Of a stretch of 64,000 nt of DNA, positions 17,952 to 26,771 are shown piece by piece (the first letter of the stretch is position 1; every line of letters begins with the position of its first letter). This DNA comes from Streptomyces sp. AC550_RSS872. GTDB lineage: Bacteria > Actinomycetota > Actinomycetes > Streptomycetales > Streptomycetaceae. A program made the position numbers and the translations under genes. The notes under the pieces are model-generated. The model saw only the letters and a list, made by a program, of their open reading frames with translations. It ran no database searches and was not told where the DNA came from. The stretch lies in assembly GCF_019049285.1 (NCBI RefSeq), contig NZ_JAGMUL010000003.1, positions 1 to 64,000 on the forward strand, read 5' to 3'.

Positions 17952-19274
17952 TTGAGCACCCCCGCGCCCCGCCCCGTCGGCCAGGACCACCTCTGGTCGG
18001 TGGACGAACACCTGGAGGACATCCTCACGACCGTCCGCCCCCTCGAACCCATTGAGCTGCAACTGCTCGACGCCCAGGGCTGCGTCCTGGTCGACGACGT
18101 CACGGTGCCGGTCTCCCTGCCGCCGTTCGACAACAGCTCCATGGACGGGTACGCGGTACGGGTCGCGGATGTCGCGGGCGCGAGCGAGGAGTTCCCGGCG
18201 GTGCTCGAAGTCGTCGGGGACGTCGCGGCGGGCCAGGCCGAGCTGCTCCAGGTGGGCCCCGGCCAGGCCGCCCGCATCATGACCGGCGCCCCGCTGCCGC
18301 CCGGCGCCGAGACCGTCGTTCCGGTGGAGTGGACCGACGGCGGCCTCGGCGAGGGCCCGGTGACCGGGATGCGCGCCCGCAGCCTGGCCCCCGAGGGTGC
18401 CCACGGCCAGGTGCAGATCCACCGGCCGGCCGAGGCACGCGCGCACGTCCGCGCGAAGGGCAGCGACGTGAAGTCCGGCGACCGCGCCCTCGAAGCCGGC
18501 ACGGTCCTCGGCCCGCCGCAGATCGCCCTGCTCGCCGCGATCGGCCGCGGCACGGTACGCGTACGCCCGCGCCCGCGCGTCGTCGTGATGTCCACCGGCA
18601 GCGAGCTCGTCCAGCCCGACGAGCAGCTGTCCGGCGGCCAGATCTACGACTCCAACAGCTTCGCCCTCACCGCGGCCGCCCGGGACGCCGGCGCCATCGC
18701 CTACCGCGTGGGCGCCGTCGCCGACGACGCCGAGACCCTTCGCTCCGCCATCGAGGACCAGCTCGTCCGCGCCGACCTCATGGTCACCACCGGCGGCGTG
18801 AGTGTCGGGGCGTACGACGTCGTCAAGGAAGCCCTGGCGCATGTCGCCGACGAGGACGAGGCCGGCAGCGGCATCGACTTCCGCAAGCTCGCGATGCAGC
18901 CCGGCAAGCCCCAGGGCTTCGGCTCCATCGGCCCCGACCACATCCCGCTGCTCGCGCTCCCCGGCAACCCGGTGTCGTCGTACGTCTCCTTCGAACTGTT
19001 CGTGCGCCCCGCGATCCGCGCCCTGATGGGCCTGGAGGACGTCCACCGGCCCCGGACGACCGCGACCCTGACCGCCGACAAGGCGCTGACCTCGCCCAAG
19101 GGACGCAGACAGTTCCTGCGCGGGACGTACGCCGACGGCGCGGTGCGGCCGGTCGGCGGCGCCGGATCCCATCTGGTCGCCGCCCTCGCGCACGCGGACG
19201 CGCTGATCGTCGTCCCCGAGGACACCGAGAGCGTCGAGCCCGGCGCCGAGGTCGAGGTGGTCCTGCTCGGCTGA
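17952..19274 (+). CDS. glp: Gephyrin-like molybdotransferase Glp (MoeA family)
   Basis: This is a 440-aa MoeA/gephyrin-E family protein. MoeA enzymes insert molybdate into adenylated molybdopterin. Family features are [14 protein letters not shown] near residue 55, then [14 protein letters not shown], the central [18 protein letters not shown] and [15 protein letters not shown]. In Corynebacterium the paralogue called Glp binds the membrane receptor GlpR at the division site. A GlpR-like gene lies 2 kb downstream here (21227-22510), so I use the name glp, although a cofactor role is not excluded. The start is TTG 17952, with GAGGAG upstream, immediately after galU. moaC and moaB follow on the same strand. 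Confidence 0.88.
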   Translation: MSTPAPRPVGQDHLWSVDEHLEDILTTVRPLEPIELQLLDAQGCVLVDDVTVPVSLPPFDNSSMDGYAVRVADVAGASEEFPAVLEVVGDVAAGQAELLQVGPGQAARIMTGAPLPPGAETVVPVEWTDGGLGEGPVTGMRARSLAPEGAHGQVQIHRPAEARAHVRAKGSDVKSGDRALEAGTVLGPPQIALLAAIGRGTVRVRPRPRVVVMSTGSELVQPDEQLSGGQIYDSNSFALTAAARDAGAIAYRVGAVADDAETLRSAIEDQLVRADLMVTTGGVSVGAYDVVKEALAHVADEDEAGSGIDFRKLAMQPGKPQGFGSIGPDHIPLLALPGNPVSSYVSFELFVRPAIRALMGLEDVHRPRTTATLTADKALTSPKGRRQFLRGTYADGAVRPVGGAGSHLVAALAHADALIVVPEDTESVEPGAEVEVVLLG

Positions 19275-19360
19275 GCGCCCCAGGTTGGCGGTACCGTGTC
19301 GCGCACAGCAGGCCCGTGCGCCGCACCGCGACGGGCCCGGACCGGGAGCGCCACACCAGC

Positions 19361-19855
19361 ATGAGCACGCAGGACCCATCCACGCAGGACCACCTCACGC
19401 ACCTCGACGACGCGGGCGCGGCCCGCATGGTCGACGTCTCCGAGAAGGACGTGACCGCGCGCACCGCCAGCGCCAGCGGCCGCGTCCTCGTCTCGCCCCG
19501 CGTGGTCGAGCTGCTGCGCGGCGAGGGGGTCCCCAAGGGCGACGCCCTCGCCACCGCCCGGATCGCCGGGATCATGGGAGCCAAACGCACCCCCGACCTG
19601 ATCCCGCTCTGTCACCCGCTCGCGGTGTCCGGTGTGAAACTGGACCTGTCGGTCGCGGACGACGCCGTGGAGATCGTGGCCACCGTGAAGACCACGGACC
19701 GCACGGGCGTCGAGATGGAGGCCCTCACCGCGGTCTCCGTCGCCGCGCTCACCGTGATCGACATGGTGAAGGCGGTCGACAAGGGAGCGGTCATCACGGA
19801 CGTACGGGTCGAGGAGAAGACGGGCGGAAAGTCGGGCGACTGGAGCCGGGCATGA
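19361..19855 (+). CDS. moaC: Cyclic pyranopterin monophosphate synthase MoaC
   Basis: This 164-aa enzyme acts with MoaA in the first step of molybdenum cofactor synthesis, forming cyclic pyranopterin monophosphate. Family features are the N-terminal [39 protein letters not shown] with the conserved Lys and His-Pro, and [21 protein letters not shown]. The start is ATG 19361, with GGGAG upstream. The stop overlaps the start of the next gene by four bases (ATGA at 19852-19855), a sign of translational coupling. moaA is not in this window. Confidence 0.95.
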   Translation: MSTQDPSTQDHLTHLDDAGAARMVDVSEKDVTARTASASGRVLVSPRVVELLRGEGVPKGDALATARIAGIMGAKRTPDLIPLCHPLAVSGVKLDLSVADDAVEIVATVKTTDRTGVEMEALTAVSVAALTVIDMVKAVDKGAVITDVRVEEKTGGKSGDWSRA

Positions 19856-20352
19856 CGTATCGCGCTCTTGTCGTCACCGCCTCCAACAGGGCTGCCGCCG
19901 GGATCTACGAGGACAAGGGCGGCCCACTGATCGCCGACGGCCTGAAGGGCTTCGGCTTCGACGTCGAAGGTCCACAGGTCGTGCCCGACGGAGACCCGGT
20001 CGGCGCCGCCCTGCGCGCCGGTGTCGACGCCGGGTACGACGTCATCGTGACCACGGGCGGCACGGGCATCTCGCCGACCGACCGCACCCCCGAGGCGACC
20101 CGCGCGGTGATCGACTACGAGGTACCGGGCATTCCCGAGGCGATCAGGGCGTTCGGACGGGAGAAGGTGCCCACGGCGGCGCTGTCCCGGGGGCTCGCCG
20201 GAGTCGCCGGGAGCACCCTGATCATCAACCTGCCCGGTTCCAGTGGCGGGGTGAAGGACGGACTGGCCGTCCTGGAACCTCTCCTGATCCACGCCGTCGA
20301 CCAGATCCGCGGCGGCGACCACCCCAGACCCAGCAGTGGGGGTGCGAGCTGA
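19852..20352 (+). CDS. MogA/MoaB family molybdopterin adenylyltransferase
   Basis: This is a 166-aa protein of the MogA/MoaB family, which adenylylates molybdopterin before molybdate insertion by MoeA. The signature [17 protein letters not shown] and the later [22 protein letters not shown] are characteristic. It overlaps moaC by ATGA, and its TGA overlaps a possible CTG start of the following acetyltransferase gene at 20349. With moaC and glp upstream it completes a small cofactor group, though Glp may have moved to a division role. Confidence 0.92.
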   Translation: MTYRALVVTASNRAAAGIYEDKGGPLIADGLKGFGFDVEGPQVVPDGDPVGAALRAGVDAGYDVIVTTGGTGISPTDRTPEATRAVIDYEVPGIPEAIRAFGREKVPTAALSRGLAGVAGSTLIINLPGSSGGVKDGLAVLEPLLIHAVDQIRGGDHPRPSSGGAS

Positions 20353-20372
20353 ACAGCCCATCCTGGCCCGTC

Positions 20373-21032
20373 GTGCTGAGGGACGGCGATGTCGTCCTGA
20401 GGCCGATAAAGATGCGCGACCAGCGGGCCTGGCGCGAGGTCAACCGGCGCAACCGGGACTGGCTGCGGCCCTGGGAGGCGACGATTCCGCCGCCCACGCC
20501 CAGCGGGCCGATCGCACACCGGCCGACCTACCGCCAGATGGTCCGGCATCTGCGCTCCGAGGCGAACTCGGGCCGGATGCTGCCGTTCGTCATCGAGTAC
20601 CAGGGACGGCTGGTCGGGCAGTTGACGGTCGCCGGGATCACCTGGGGCTCGATGTGCTCGGGGCACGTCGGCTACTGGGTGGACGAGACGGTCGCGGGCC
20701 GCGGGGTGATGCCGACGGCCGTGGCGCTGGTCGTGGACCACTGTTTCCGCAGCGTCGGTCTGCACCGCATCGAGGTCTGCATTCGCCCCGAGAACCGGCC
20801 CAGCCGCCGGGTCGTGGAGAAACTCGGATTCCGCGAGGAGGGGCTGCGTCCGCGATATCTCCACATCGACGGGGCCTGGCGGGACCATCTCGTCTTCGCG
20901 CTCACGGCGGAAGAGGTCCCGGAAGGGTTGCTGGGCCGCTGGCGCAGGGAACGCTCCCAGAAGACCCAGCCCTCGAACCCGGAGAACTCCGCGCCGAACT
21001 CCCGGCAGAACCCGCAGGGGAATCCCGCGTAG
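20373..21032 (+). CDS. GNAT N-acetyltransferase, RimJ type
   Basis: This is a protein of about 219 aa in the GNAT fold, of the RimJ/RimL ribosomal-protein acetyltransferase branch. It shows LRPIKMRDQRAWREVNRRNRDWL at the N-terminus, the acetyl-CoA loop in DETVAGRGVMPTAVALVVDHCF, and HRIEVCIRPENRPSRRVVEKLGF near the C-terminus. I list GTG 20373. CTG 20349 in the same frame would add eight residues and overlap the moaB stop (CTGA), making tight coupling likely. The last 30 or so residues are polar and low complexity. The substrate could be a ribosomal protein N-terminus, but this is not shown by sequence. Confidence 0.85.
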   Translation: MLRDGDVVLRPIKMRDQRAWREVNRRNRDWLRPWEATIPPPTPSGPIAHRPTYRQMVRHLRSEANSGRMLPFVIEYQGRLVGQLTVAGITWGSMCSGHVGYWVDETVAGRGVMPTAVALVVDHCFRSVGLHRIEVCIRPENRPSRRVVEKLGFREEGLRPRYLHIDGAWRDHLVFALTAEEVPEGLLGRWRRERSQKTQPSNPENSAPNSRQNPQGNPA

Positions 21033-21226
21033 CTCGAAGACCTCTCGGAAATTGAATAAGTGTTCGAAATTGATCGCCGGATGACCGGCTCGGGCATTAA
21101 ATTCGCGCCCTGGGTGGGCTGCTGATCGCATCGGTCACAAAAAAAGTTCGAAATATCAGCCAGATCGTGCGACACACCGGCTCAATTGGCGGATGGCCTC
21201 ACGGAAACCCCTCTACCGTGTGAGGC

Positions 21227-22510
21227 GTGAGCAGCAGCGGCCTCATCTACGCAGTCATTGTCGGGGCCTGGGCCGCCTACTTGGTGCCGATGTGGCTCCG
21301 TAGGCAGGACGAGCTGAACGAGGCCCGTCCGACGGAACGCTTCAGCACAGCCATCCGGTTGCTGTCCGGACGGGCGGGGATGGAGCGCCGGTACGCCAAG
21401 GACCTGCGCGCGCGCTCCACCGAAGAGGGGGAGCCCAGCGCCGATGACCCGGGCGACGTCACCGAGTCGGTGGACGTCCGGGCCTTCGCCATGCCTCCGA
21501 CCCGTCCGCAGACCCAGGCACCGGTCCCGGTACAGGCACCACGCCCGGAACCGGCACGCGACTCCGCGCGGGAACAGGGGGGCAAGCCGGCACCCGAACA
21601 CGGTTCCCGGCCGACACCCGAACGCGCGAGCGCACCCTCCGCCGAAGCGGGCTCCGGCCCCGCGGCCAAGGCGCGCAAGGGGGTGCCCGCCGCCCGGCGG
21701 GCCCCCTCGGACGAGGCGGCCGCGGCACGCGCTCGGCGCTCGAAGGTGCTCGCGCGCCGTCGCCGCACCACCGTGATGCTCTTCCTGGCCTTCACCCTCG
21801 GCGCGATCGTCGCCGCGGTCGGCGGGCTCGCCTTCCTGTGGGCGCCCGGCGTTCCCGCCGTGCTGCTCAGCGGGTACATCGCGTATCTGCGGTCCCAGGA
21901 GCGCCGCCGCTTCGCCTACCAGATGGACCGGCGGCAGGCCGAGGCCGCCGCGCAGCGGCTTCGTGAGCATGCGCGCCAGTCGCGCCGTCGCGGCGGCACC
22001 GACCCCGGTGCGGGCCTCGACGAGCCCGACGAGGGGTCCGAACCAGGCGCCACCGACCCCGGGCTGTCCGCTCTCGCCGCCGACCGGCGCGCCCTCGTCG
22101 AGCAGACCGACCACGCCGAGTGGGTCGACCAGCAGCGCGAGCGCCAGCGCAGGCCCGGACACGGCGACAGCTGGGACCCGGTGCCCGTGCCGCTGCCCAC
22201 GTATGTGACCGCGCCGGTCGCGCCCCGGGCCACCCCCGACGTGGACCTCGGCGCTCCGGACGCCTGGAGCTCGGCGCGGTCGAGCACCGTCGGCCGGGAC
22301 CGGGAGACCGGTGCCGAGGCAGGGGACGGTTCCGCGCGGGGCGCCGAGCCGCGAGACGGGGACGCGGCGCGCGAGGAGGAGAAGGCCGAAGGGGGAGGTC
22401 GTAGCGACGCCCGACGGGCCGCCTCCGCCCGCCGGGCGCGCGAACGGGGCCGTACGCCGCTGTTCGACCAGTACGAGGAAGGCGACCGGCCGCGAGCCGC
22501 CAACGAGTAG
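21227..22510 (+). CDS. sepX: Division-associated membrane protein GlpR/SepX
   Basis: This is a 427-aa membrane protein matching the family named GlpR in Corynebacterium (receptor of the gephyrin-like Glp) and SepX in Streptomyces, where it supports cross-wall formation and sporulation. The N-terminus is diagnostic: a first helix (LIYAVIVGAWAAYLVPMWL), then RRQDELNEARPTERFSTAIR. A long Pro/Glu/Arg-rich cytoplasmic stretch follows (about 75-180), then two adjacent helices (about 183-225) and a second disordered, charged region. The start is GTG 21227. The gene family assignment is from memory of published work. It lies about 2 kb after glp, which supports a shared function. Confidence 0.85.
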   Translation: MSSSGLIYAVIVGAWAAYLVPMWLRRQDELNEARPTERFSTAIRLLSGRAGMERRYAKDLRARSTEEGEPSADDPGDVTESVDVRAFAMPPTRPQTQAPVPVQAPRPEPARDSAREQGGKPAPEHGSRPTPERASAPSAEAGSGPAAKARKGVPAARRAPSDEAAAARARRSKVLARRRRTTVMLFLAFTLGAIVAAVGGLAFLWAPGVPAVLLSGYIAYLRSQERRRFAYQMDRRQAEAAAQRLREHARQSRRRGGTDPGAGLDEPDEGSEPGATDPGLSALAADRRALVEQTDHAEWVDQQRERQRRPGHGDSWDPVPVPLPTYVTAPVAPRATPDVDLGAPDAWSSARSSTVGRDRETGAEAGDGSARGAEPRDGDAAREEEKAEGGGRSDARRAASARRARERGRTPLFDQYEEGDRPRAANE

Positions 22511-22597
22511 CCGGCGCCCGCGGCCGGGCAAGGCGCCCGGCCAGGGAACGGATTTCCAAGCAGGCCGATCGGGGTGCTAAAGTTTCACTCGTTGCAA

Positions 22598-22671
22598 GGG
22601 CCTGTGGCGCAGTCCGGTAGCGCACCTCGTTCGCATCGAGGGGGCCAGGGGTTCAAATCCCCTCAGGTCCA
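22598..22671 (+). tRNA. tRNA-Ala (anticodon CGC)
   Basis: A 74-base cloverleaf. The acceptor stem pairs GGGCCTG with CAGGTCC and includes the G3-U70 pair that defines alanine tRNA. The anticodon arm is CCTCG-TTCGCAT-CGAGG, giving anticodon CGC, which reads GCG. The T arm is AGGGG-TTCAAAT-CCCCT. No CCA end is encoded. A TAAAGT hexamer at 22578-22583 is a candidate -10 box. Confidence 0.95.
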
Positions 22672-22706
22672 CCGCAACAACTCTCCAGGGAAACCCGGGA
22701 GTTGAG

Positions 22707-22740
22707 AGATCCCGTCCGATCGGTTGATCGGGCGGGATCT
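22707..22740. terminator. Terminator of tRNA-Ala
   Basis: The outer arms AGATCCCG and CGGGATCT enclose an inner CCGATC/GATCGG stem, followed by TTGTTGT. It lies 36 bases after the tRNA and before the MFS gene's ribosome site. Confidence 0.85.
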
Positions 22741-22776
22741 TTGTTGTGCCCAAGTGCCGCCGTCGCGAGGGGGAGC

Positions 22777-24018
22777 GTGGAGAAGGTCGACGCAGAGTTA
22801 TCGGCGGGGCGTGCGGCGCCGCTGCGGATCCCGGGCTTCGGGCGGTTCGTGCTGGCCAACCTCGTCTCCGCCACCGGCTCCGCCATGGCGCCCCTGGCGC
22901 TCGCCTACTCCGTGATCGGGGAGGGCGGCGGAGCCGGGGAGCTCGGGCTGGTGCTCGCCACGAACACCGTGCCGACGGTCCTGTTCCTGCTCGTGGGCGG
23001 AGTGCTGGCGGACCGGATGTCCCGCAGCCGGATGCTCTTCCTCGGCAATCTCCTCGCGGCCCTCGCCCAAGGCGCGCTGGCCGTGATCGTCGCCACAGGA
23101 CAGGCCTCGACGACTTCCATCGCGGTCTGCGGATTCGTCTCCGGGACCGCGGTGGCCTTCACCGTGCCCGCCGCCCAGGGCGCCGTGGGCCAGATCGTCC
23201 CCGTGGACCAGTTGCAGCAGGCCAACGCCCTGCTCAGGCTGCCGGGCAACGCCGTCAAGGTGCTCGGACCGGCCGTCGGCGGAGCCGTCGTCGCGGTCAG
23301 TGGCCCGGCCTGGGCGCTCGCCTGGGACGCGCTCACCTTCGCCGTCGCCGCCTTCCTGCTGCTCGGGCTGCGCCTGGACGCGCCCGTCACCGTCACCAGC
23401 GCGCTCAGCGACCTGCGGCACGGCTGGGCCGGCTTCTGGTCGCGGACCTGGCTGTGGACCTACACGGCCGCCGGCACGCTTCTCGTCGCCGCGTGGCTGG
23501 CGGGGTACCAGCTGCTCGGGCCCGTCGTCGCGGCGGAGCGGTACGCGGGGGCACGTGACTGGGGGCTCGTACAGGCCGCGTTCGCGGCGGGGCTGCTGGG
23601 CGGGACGGTGGTGTGCCTGCGCTGGCGGCCGTACCGGCTGCTGGTCGTGGCCATCGTGGCCTGTACGCCGCTCGCCGCGCCGCTGCTCGCCATGGGGTGG
23701 GGACTGCCGCTGCCCTGGGTGCTGTTGGCCGCGGTGCTCGCGGGGATCGGACTCGACGTGACGATCGTCGCGTGGACGACCGCTTTCCAACAGCATGTGC
23801 CGCAGGGCGAGTTGGGGCGTATGAGCGCGTTCAACAACGTGGGCGAACGGCTCGCGATCCCCCTCGGCTATCTGCTCACCGCCCTCGCGGCCGGCATCTG
23901 GGACAGCCGCACGGTGCTGGTGGCGTGCGCGGGGCTGGTCGTCCTGTCCCTGGTCCTCAACCTCTGTGTGCGGGACGTGTATCGCATCAACCGGCGGGAG
24001 AGCGACGGCGACGGCTGA
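22777..24018 (+). CDS. MFS transporter
   Basis: This is a 413-aa major facilitator protein with twelve hydrophobic segments. The loop 2-3 motif is GGVLADRMSRSRMLFLGN. The domain-like VPAAQGAVGQIVPVDQLQQANALLRL matches the enterobactin-exporter-like (MFS_3) branch, which exports siderophores or drugs. I chose GTG 22777, with AGGGGGA upstream; the open frame to 22702 starts inside the tRNA terminator. It is convergent with the acetyltransferase gene at 24034. The substrate is unknown. Confidence 0.88.
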   Translation: MEKVDAELSAGRAAPLRIPGFGRFVLANLVSATGSAMAPLALAYSVIGEGGGAGELGLVLATNTVPTVLFLLVGGVLADRMSRSRMLFLGNLLAALAQGALAVIVATGQASTTSIAVCGFVSGTAVAFTVPAAQGAVGQIVPVDQLQQANALLRLPGNAVKVLGPAVGGAVVAVSGPAWALAWDALTFAVAAFLLLGLRLDAPVTVTSALSDLRHGWAGFWSRTWLWTYTAAGTLLVAAWLAGYQLLGPVVAAERYAGARDWGLVQAAFAAGLLGGTVVCLRWRPYRLLVVAIVACTPLAAPLLAMGWGLPLPWVLLAAVLAGIGLDVTIVAWTTAFQQHVPQGELGRMSAFNNVGERLAIPLGYLLTALAAGIWDSRTVLVACAGLVVLSLVLNLCVRDVYRINRRESDGDG

Positions 24019-24033
24019 GGGCGGGCGTACGCG

Positions 24034-24510
24034 TCACAGGGCCTTGGCGAAACACAGGCTGAGTTCGTGGAAGCGGTAGTAGCCGAACTTCTCGCACGGC
24101 TCGTACCCGCTGGACGTGTACAGCTGCACCGCCTCCGGCTGCTTGGCCCCGGTCTCCAGCACCATGCGCCTGCGGCCCGCGTCCCGCGCGTCCTCCTCCA
24201 GTAGGGCCAGGATGCGGCGCGCCAGGCCCCGTCCGCGCATCTGCTCGATGACATACATCCGCTTGAGCTCGGCGTCGCCGTCCGCGTTGCCCTCGCCGTT
24301 CTCGTCCTGGGACCGCCAGCCGCCGGAGGCGACGGGGGTGCCGAGCGCGTCGTACGCGAGCAGGTACAGGCCGTTCGGCGGCCTGAAGTCCGCTACGTCC
24401 AGGGGCGTGGCGTCGCCGCCGTCGCCGTAACGGACGCCGTACTCGGCCTGGACCTGATCACTGAGCTTGATGGCGTCGGGGTGGTCGAAGGCGACCCGGC
24501 GTATGTCCAT
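24034..24510 (-). CDS. GNAT family N-acetyltransferase
   Basis: This is a 158-aa single-domain acetyltransferase. The acetyl-CoA-binding motif is seen as ELKRMYVIEQMRGRGLARRILALLEEDAR; the C-terminal ETGAKQPEAVQLYTSSGYEPC is typical of the YhfO/PA4534-like small-molecule or amino-acid acetyltransferases. The start is ATG 24510; a frame extension to 24540 would add ten residues and overlap the leader of the divergent xth. The substrate cannot be inferred. Confidence 0.87.
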   Translation of the reverse strand: MDIRRVAFDHPDAIKLSDQVQAEYGVRYGDGGDATPLDVADFRPPNGLYLLAYDALGTPVASGGWRSQDENGEGNADGDAELKRMYVIEQMRGRGLARRILALLEEDARDAGRRRMVLETGAKQPEAVQLYTSSGYEPCEKFGYYRFHELSLCFAKAL

Positions 24511-24587
24511 GCCGAACACCGTATATGAGTTCAATTTCACCGGGTTCCAGAACCGGACTCGTTCCAGGGTGCGGGTATCGTTCCCGG

Positions 24588-25391
24588 GTGCTCACTGTGA
24601 CCTCTGTGAATGTGAACGGGCTGCGGGCCGCCGCGAAGAAGGGCTTCGTGGAGTGGCTCGCCGGTACCGAAGCGGATGTGCTGTGCCTCCAGGAGGTGCG
24701 CGCGGAGCCGCAGCAGCTGCCGGAGCATGTGCGTACGCCCGACGGATGGCATGTCGTGCACGCTCCCGCCGCCGCCAAGGGCCGCGCCGGCGTCTCCCTC
24801 TACACCCGCCGCGAGCCCGACCGCATCCAGGTCGGCTTCGGTTCGAGTGAGTTCGACGACAGCGGGCGCTATGTCGAGGCCGACCTGCCCGGTGTGACGG
24901 TCGCCTCTCTCTACCTCCCCTCGGGCGAGGTCGGTACCGAGCGGCAGGACGAGAAGGTTCGCTTCATGGGCGAGTTCCTGGCCTATCTGAAGGACCTGCG
25001 CGAGCGCGCTGCCGCCGACGGCCGCGAGGTTCTCGTCTGCGGCGACTGGAACATCGCGCACCAGCAGGCCGACCTGAAGAACTGGCGGGGCAACCAGAAG
25101 AACTCCGGGTTCCTGCCGGAGGAGCGGGAGTGGCTCACGCAAGTGCTCGAACCGGCCGCCGGTGGTTACGTCGATGTCGTGCGGGCGCTGTATCCGGATG
25201 TGGAGGGGCCGTATACGTGGTGGTCGTATCGAGGGCGGGCCTTCGACAACGATTCAGGATGGAGAATTGACCTGGCCGTGGCGACCCCTGGGCTCGCGGC
25301 GAGTGCTGTCAAGGGCGTGGTGGAAAGGGCGGCAAGTCACGAGGAGCGGTGGTCGGATCATGCTCCCGTGACCGTGATCTTCGAAAGGTGA
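24588..25391 (+). CDS. xth: Exodeoxyribonuclease III
   Basis: This 267-aa enzyme belongs to the ExoIII/AP-endonuclease family, which repairs abasic and 3'-blocked DNA ends. Metal and catalytic motifs are in order: SVNVNGLRAA, LCLQEVRAEP (metal Glu), CGDWNIAH (Asp and Asn) and RWSDHAPVTV (catalytic His). The start is GTG 24588; GTG 24597 is a close alternative. Length and motifs are complete. It lies immediately upstream of the recombinase remnant on the opposite strand, with 59 bases between the two stop codons. Confidence 0.92.
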   Translation: MLTVTSVNVNGLRAAAKKGFVEWLAGTEADVLCLQEVRAEPQQLPEHVRTPDGWHVVHAPAAAKGRAGVSLYTRREPDRIQVGFGSSEFDDSGRYVEADLPGVTVASLYLPSGEVGTERQDEKVRFMGEFLAYLKDLRERAAADGREVLVCGDWNIAHQQADLKNWRGNQKNSGFLPEEREWLTQVLEPAAGGYVDVVRALYPDVEGPYTWWSYRGRAFDNDSGWRIDLAVATPGLAASAVKGVVERAASHEERWSDHAPVTVIFER

Positions 25392-25450
25392 CACAGGCCG
25401 AGCGAGGCGCAGCCCGCGCATTCTCCGATGCGTTCATCGAGCGTGAAGCT

Positions 25451-26612
25451 CTAGCGTGAGGTGTCTGGTCCGGCAAGCCGGGCCGGGCCGCCGCCGCAGC
25501 GGCCCTTGGCGACGATGACACGGACGCCGCTGTCGAGAAGAAGCTCTCGGGAGACGGCGGTCTCCGTCGCCGTGGCAGCCGGGGCAGGGCACACTTCGCC
25601 CCGCGCGGTCGCGCGGCAGGTGTAGTCGCCGTACGGATAGCCCTTAAGGGCTGCGAGGTACATGCGTCCATCGCAGCCCGAGCAGTGTGCGACGCCGGTG
25701 AGCAGCGCAGTCGTCCGGCTTCTCGTTTGGCGGGTGTCGTTGGAACGTGCGTCAAGGACGTGTTGCAATGCCTGGAACTCCTCGTCGGAGAGCAACGGCT
25801 GTCCGATCAGTACCGGGGCGCCGGTTGAGTCGCGAACCGACCGACCGCCATGAATCCGGTGCCCCATCAGTGACGGGCTGCGCAGCACTTTGGACAGCGT
25901 GCCCGAGGTCCACCGGAATCGTTCGAAGTCACGTCCGTGGCGACGACCCCCCGTCGGGCGCCCCTGGAGTTGGGCATGACGGTCGCGTGGTACCAGGACA
26001 TCTGAGTCGTTCAGTTCGCGTGCGATGGTGATCAGCGACTGTCCCGCATGTACTTGCTCGACGATCACGCGACCGGCTGCGCGCAGCGCCTCGTGACTGC
26101 TGCTGAGCCGGGCTGAGATGGTACGGGCTTCCTGCTCGGCGTCGTGGGCGAGGTCCAGGCACCGCCGGATGGTCGAACCGTCGGCCTGAGGTGTTACAAC
26201 GACCGGGTGATCGTCCTCTGGCATGCCGAACACGAGTGTCCGGGTGTGGTGTCGCCCCCAGGCGATCAACTCGGCCATGTGCGCCACGGAACGCACAGCC
26301 CGATCCACGTGTGACCAAATGACAGCTTCGTACGCGTGAGACATGTGCAGCCAGGATGAGAGAGAGGGCCTCTCGAACGGTGAGGTCTGACGGGCTGAGA
26401 CCCCGAGGTCCGATGCCTCGGCGATCAGGGTGAAGCCGACCCTCTCGGCCGCGAGATGGATGACGGACCGCTGGCGGGCCGGTGAGGTCGTCGCGCTGGT
26501 GACGCAACTGAGACGCAGTGCGGCAAGGGGCGGCAAGGGCCCTCGCGCGTTGCTCGCCGGAAGTCGAGTGAGAGGAGGTGCACAGGGCTGATCGTTGATT
26601 ACGTGGGGGCAC
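25451..26612 (-). pseudogene. Decayed large serine recombinase (integrase)
   Basis: Remnant of a phage or element-type large serine recombinase. The original start was probably GTG 26612, with AGGAG at 26620-26624. That reading frame gives VPPRNQRSAL...GEQRARALAA and then breaks. The frame one base away continues as LRLSCVTSATTSPARQR, with the catalytic R-x-S, then an SPFERP stretch, the recombinase domain, and a zinc ribbon (CSGC...C...C) near residue 300. The break coincides with a perfect 10-bp tandem duplication at 26520-26539; removing one copy joins the frames. The C-terminus jumps from VCPAPA to RELLLDSGVRVIVAKG, so the usual coiled-coil stretch of about 100 residues is probably deleted. 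About 360 residues remain, against 450-600 in intact relatives. No other phage genes are nearby. Confidence 0.8.
26520..26539. repeat. 10-bp tandem duplication in the recombinase
   Basis: GCGGCAAGGG occurs twice without a gap (26520-26529 and 26530-26539). Ten bases added to a coding region shift the frame, and this is the exact point where the recombinase reading frame changes. Confidence 0.95.
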
Positions 26613-26771
26613 GTCGACGCTCCTAGTCAGAGTCGGCCACACCCCGGGACTGGCCGCACAGCCGCCGGGGCATTTTCGATCTCACTCTCGGAGCACGAAC
26701 GTCATTCCGGGTACCGAAGCCGGGAAGGCACCTCGATCGTGTGAATCTTCAGGATTTGCAGAGCGCTTGAG

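Noticed and set aside
22598..26612. An integrative element bounded by the tRNA-Ala gene and the recombinase
   Set aside because: The genes between are ordinary chromosomal genes (MFS, GNAT, xth), and I found no repeat of the tRNA 3' end near the recombinase.
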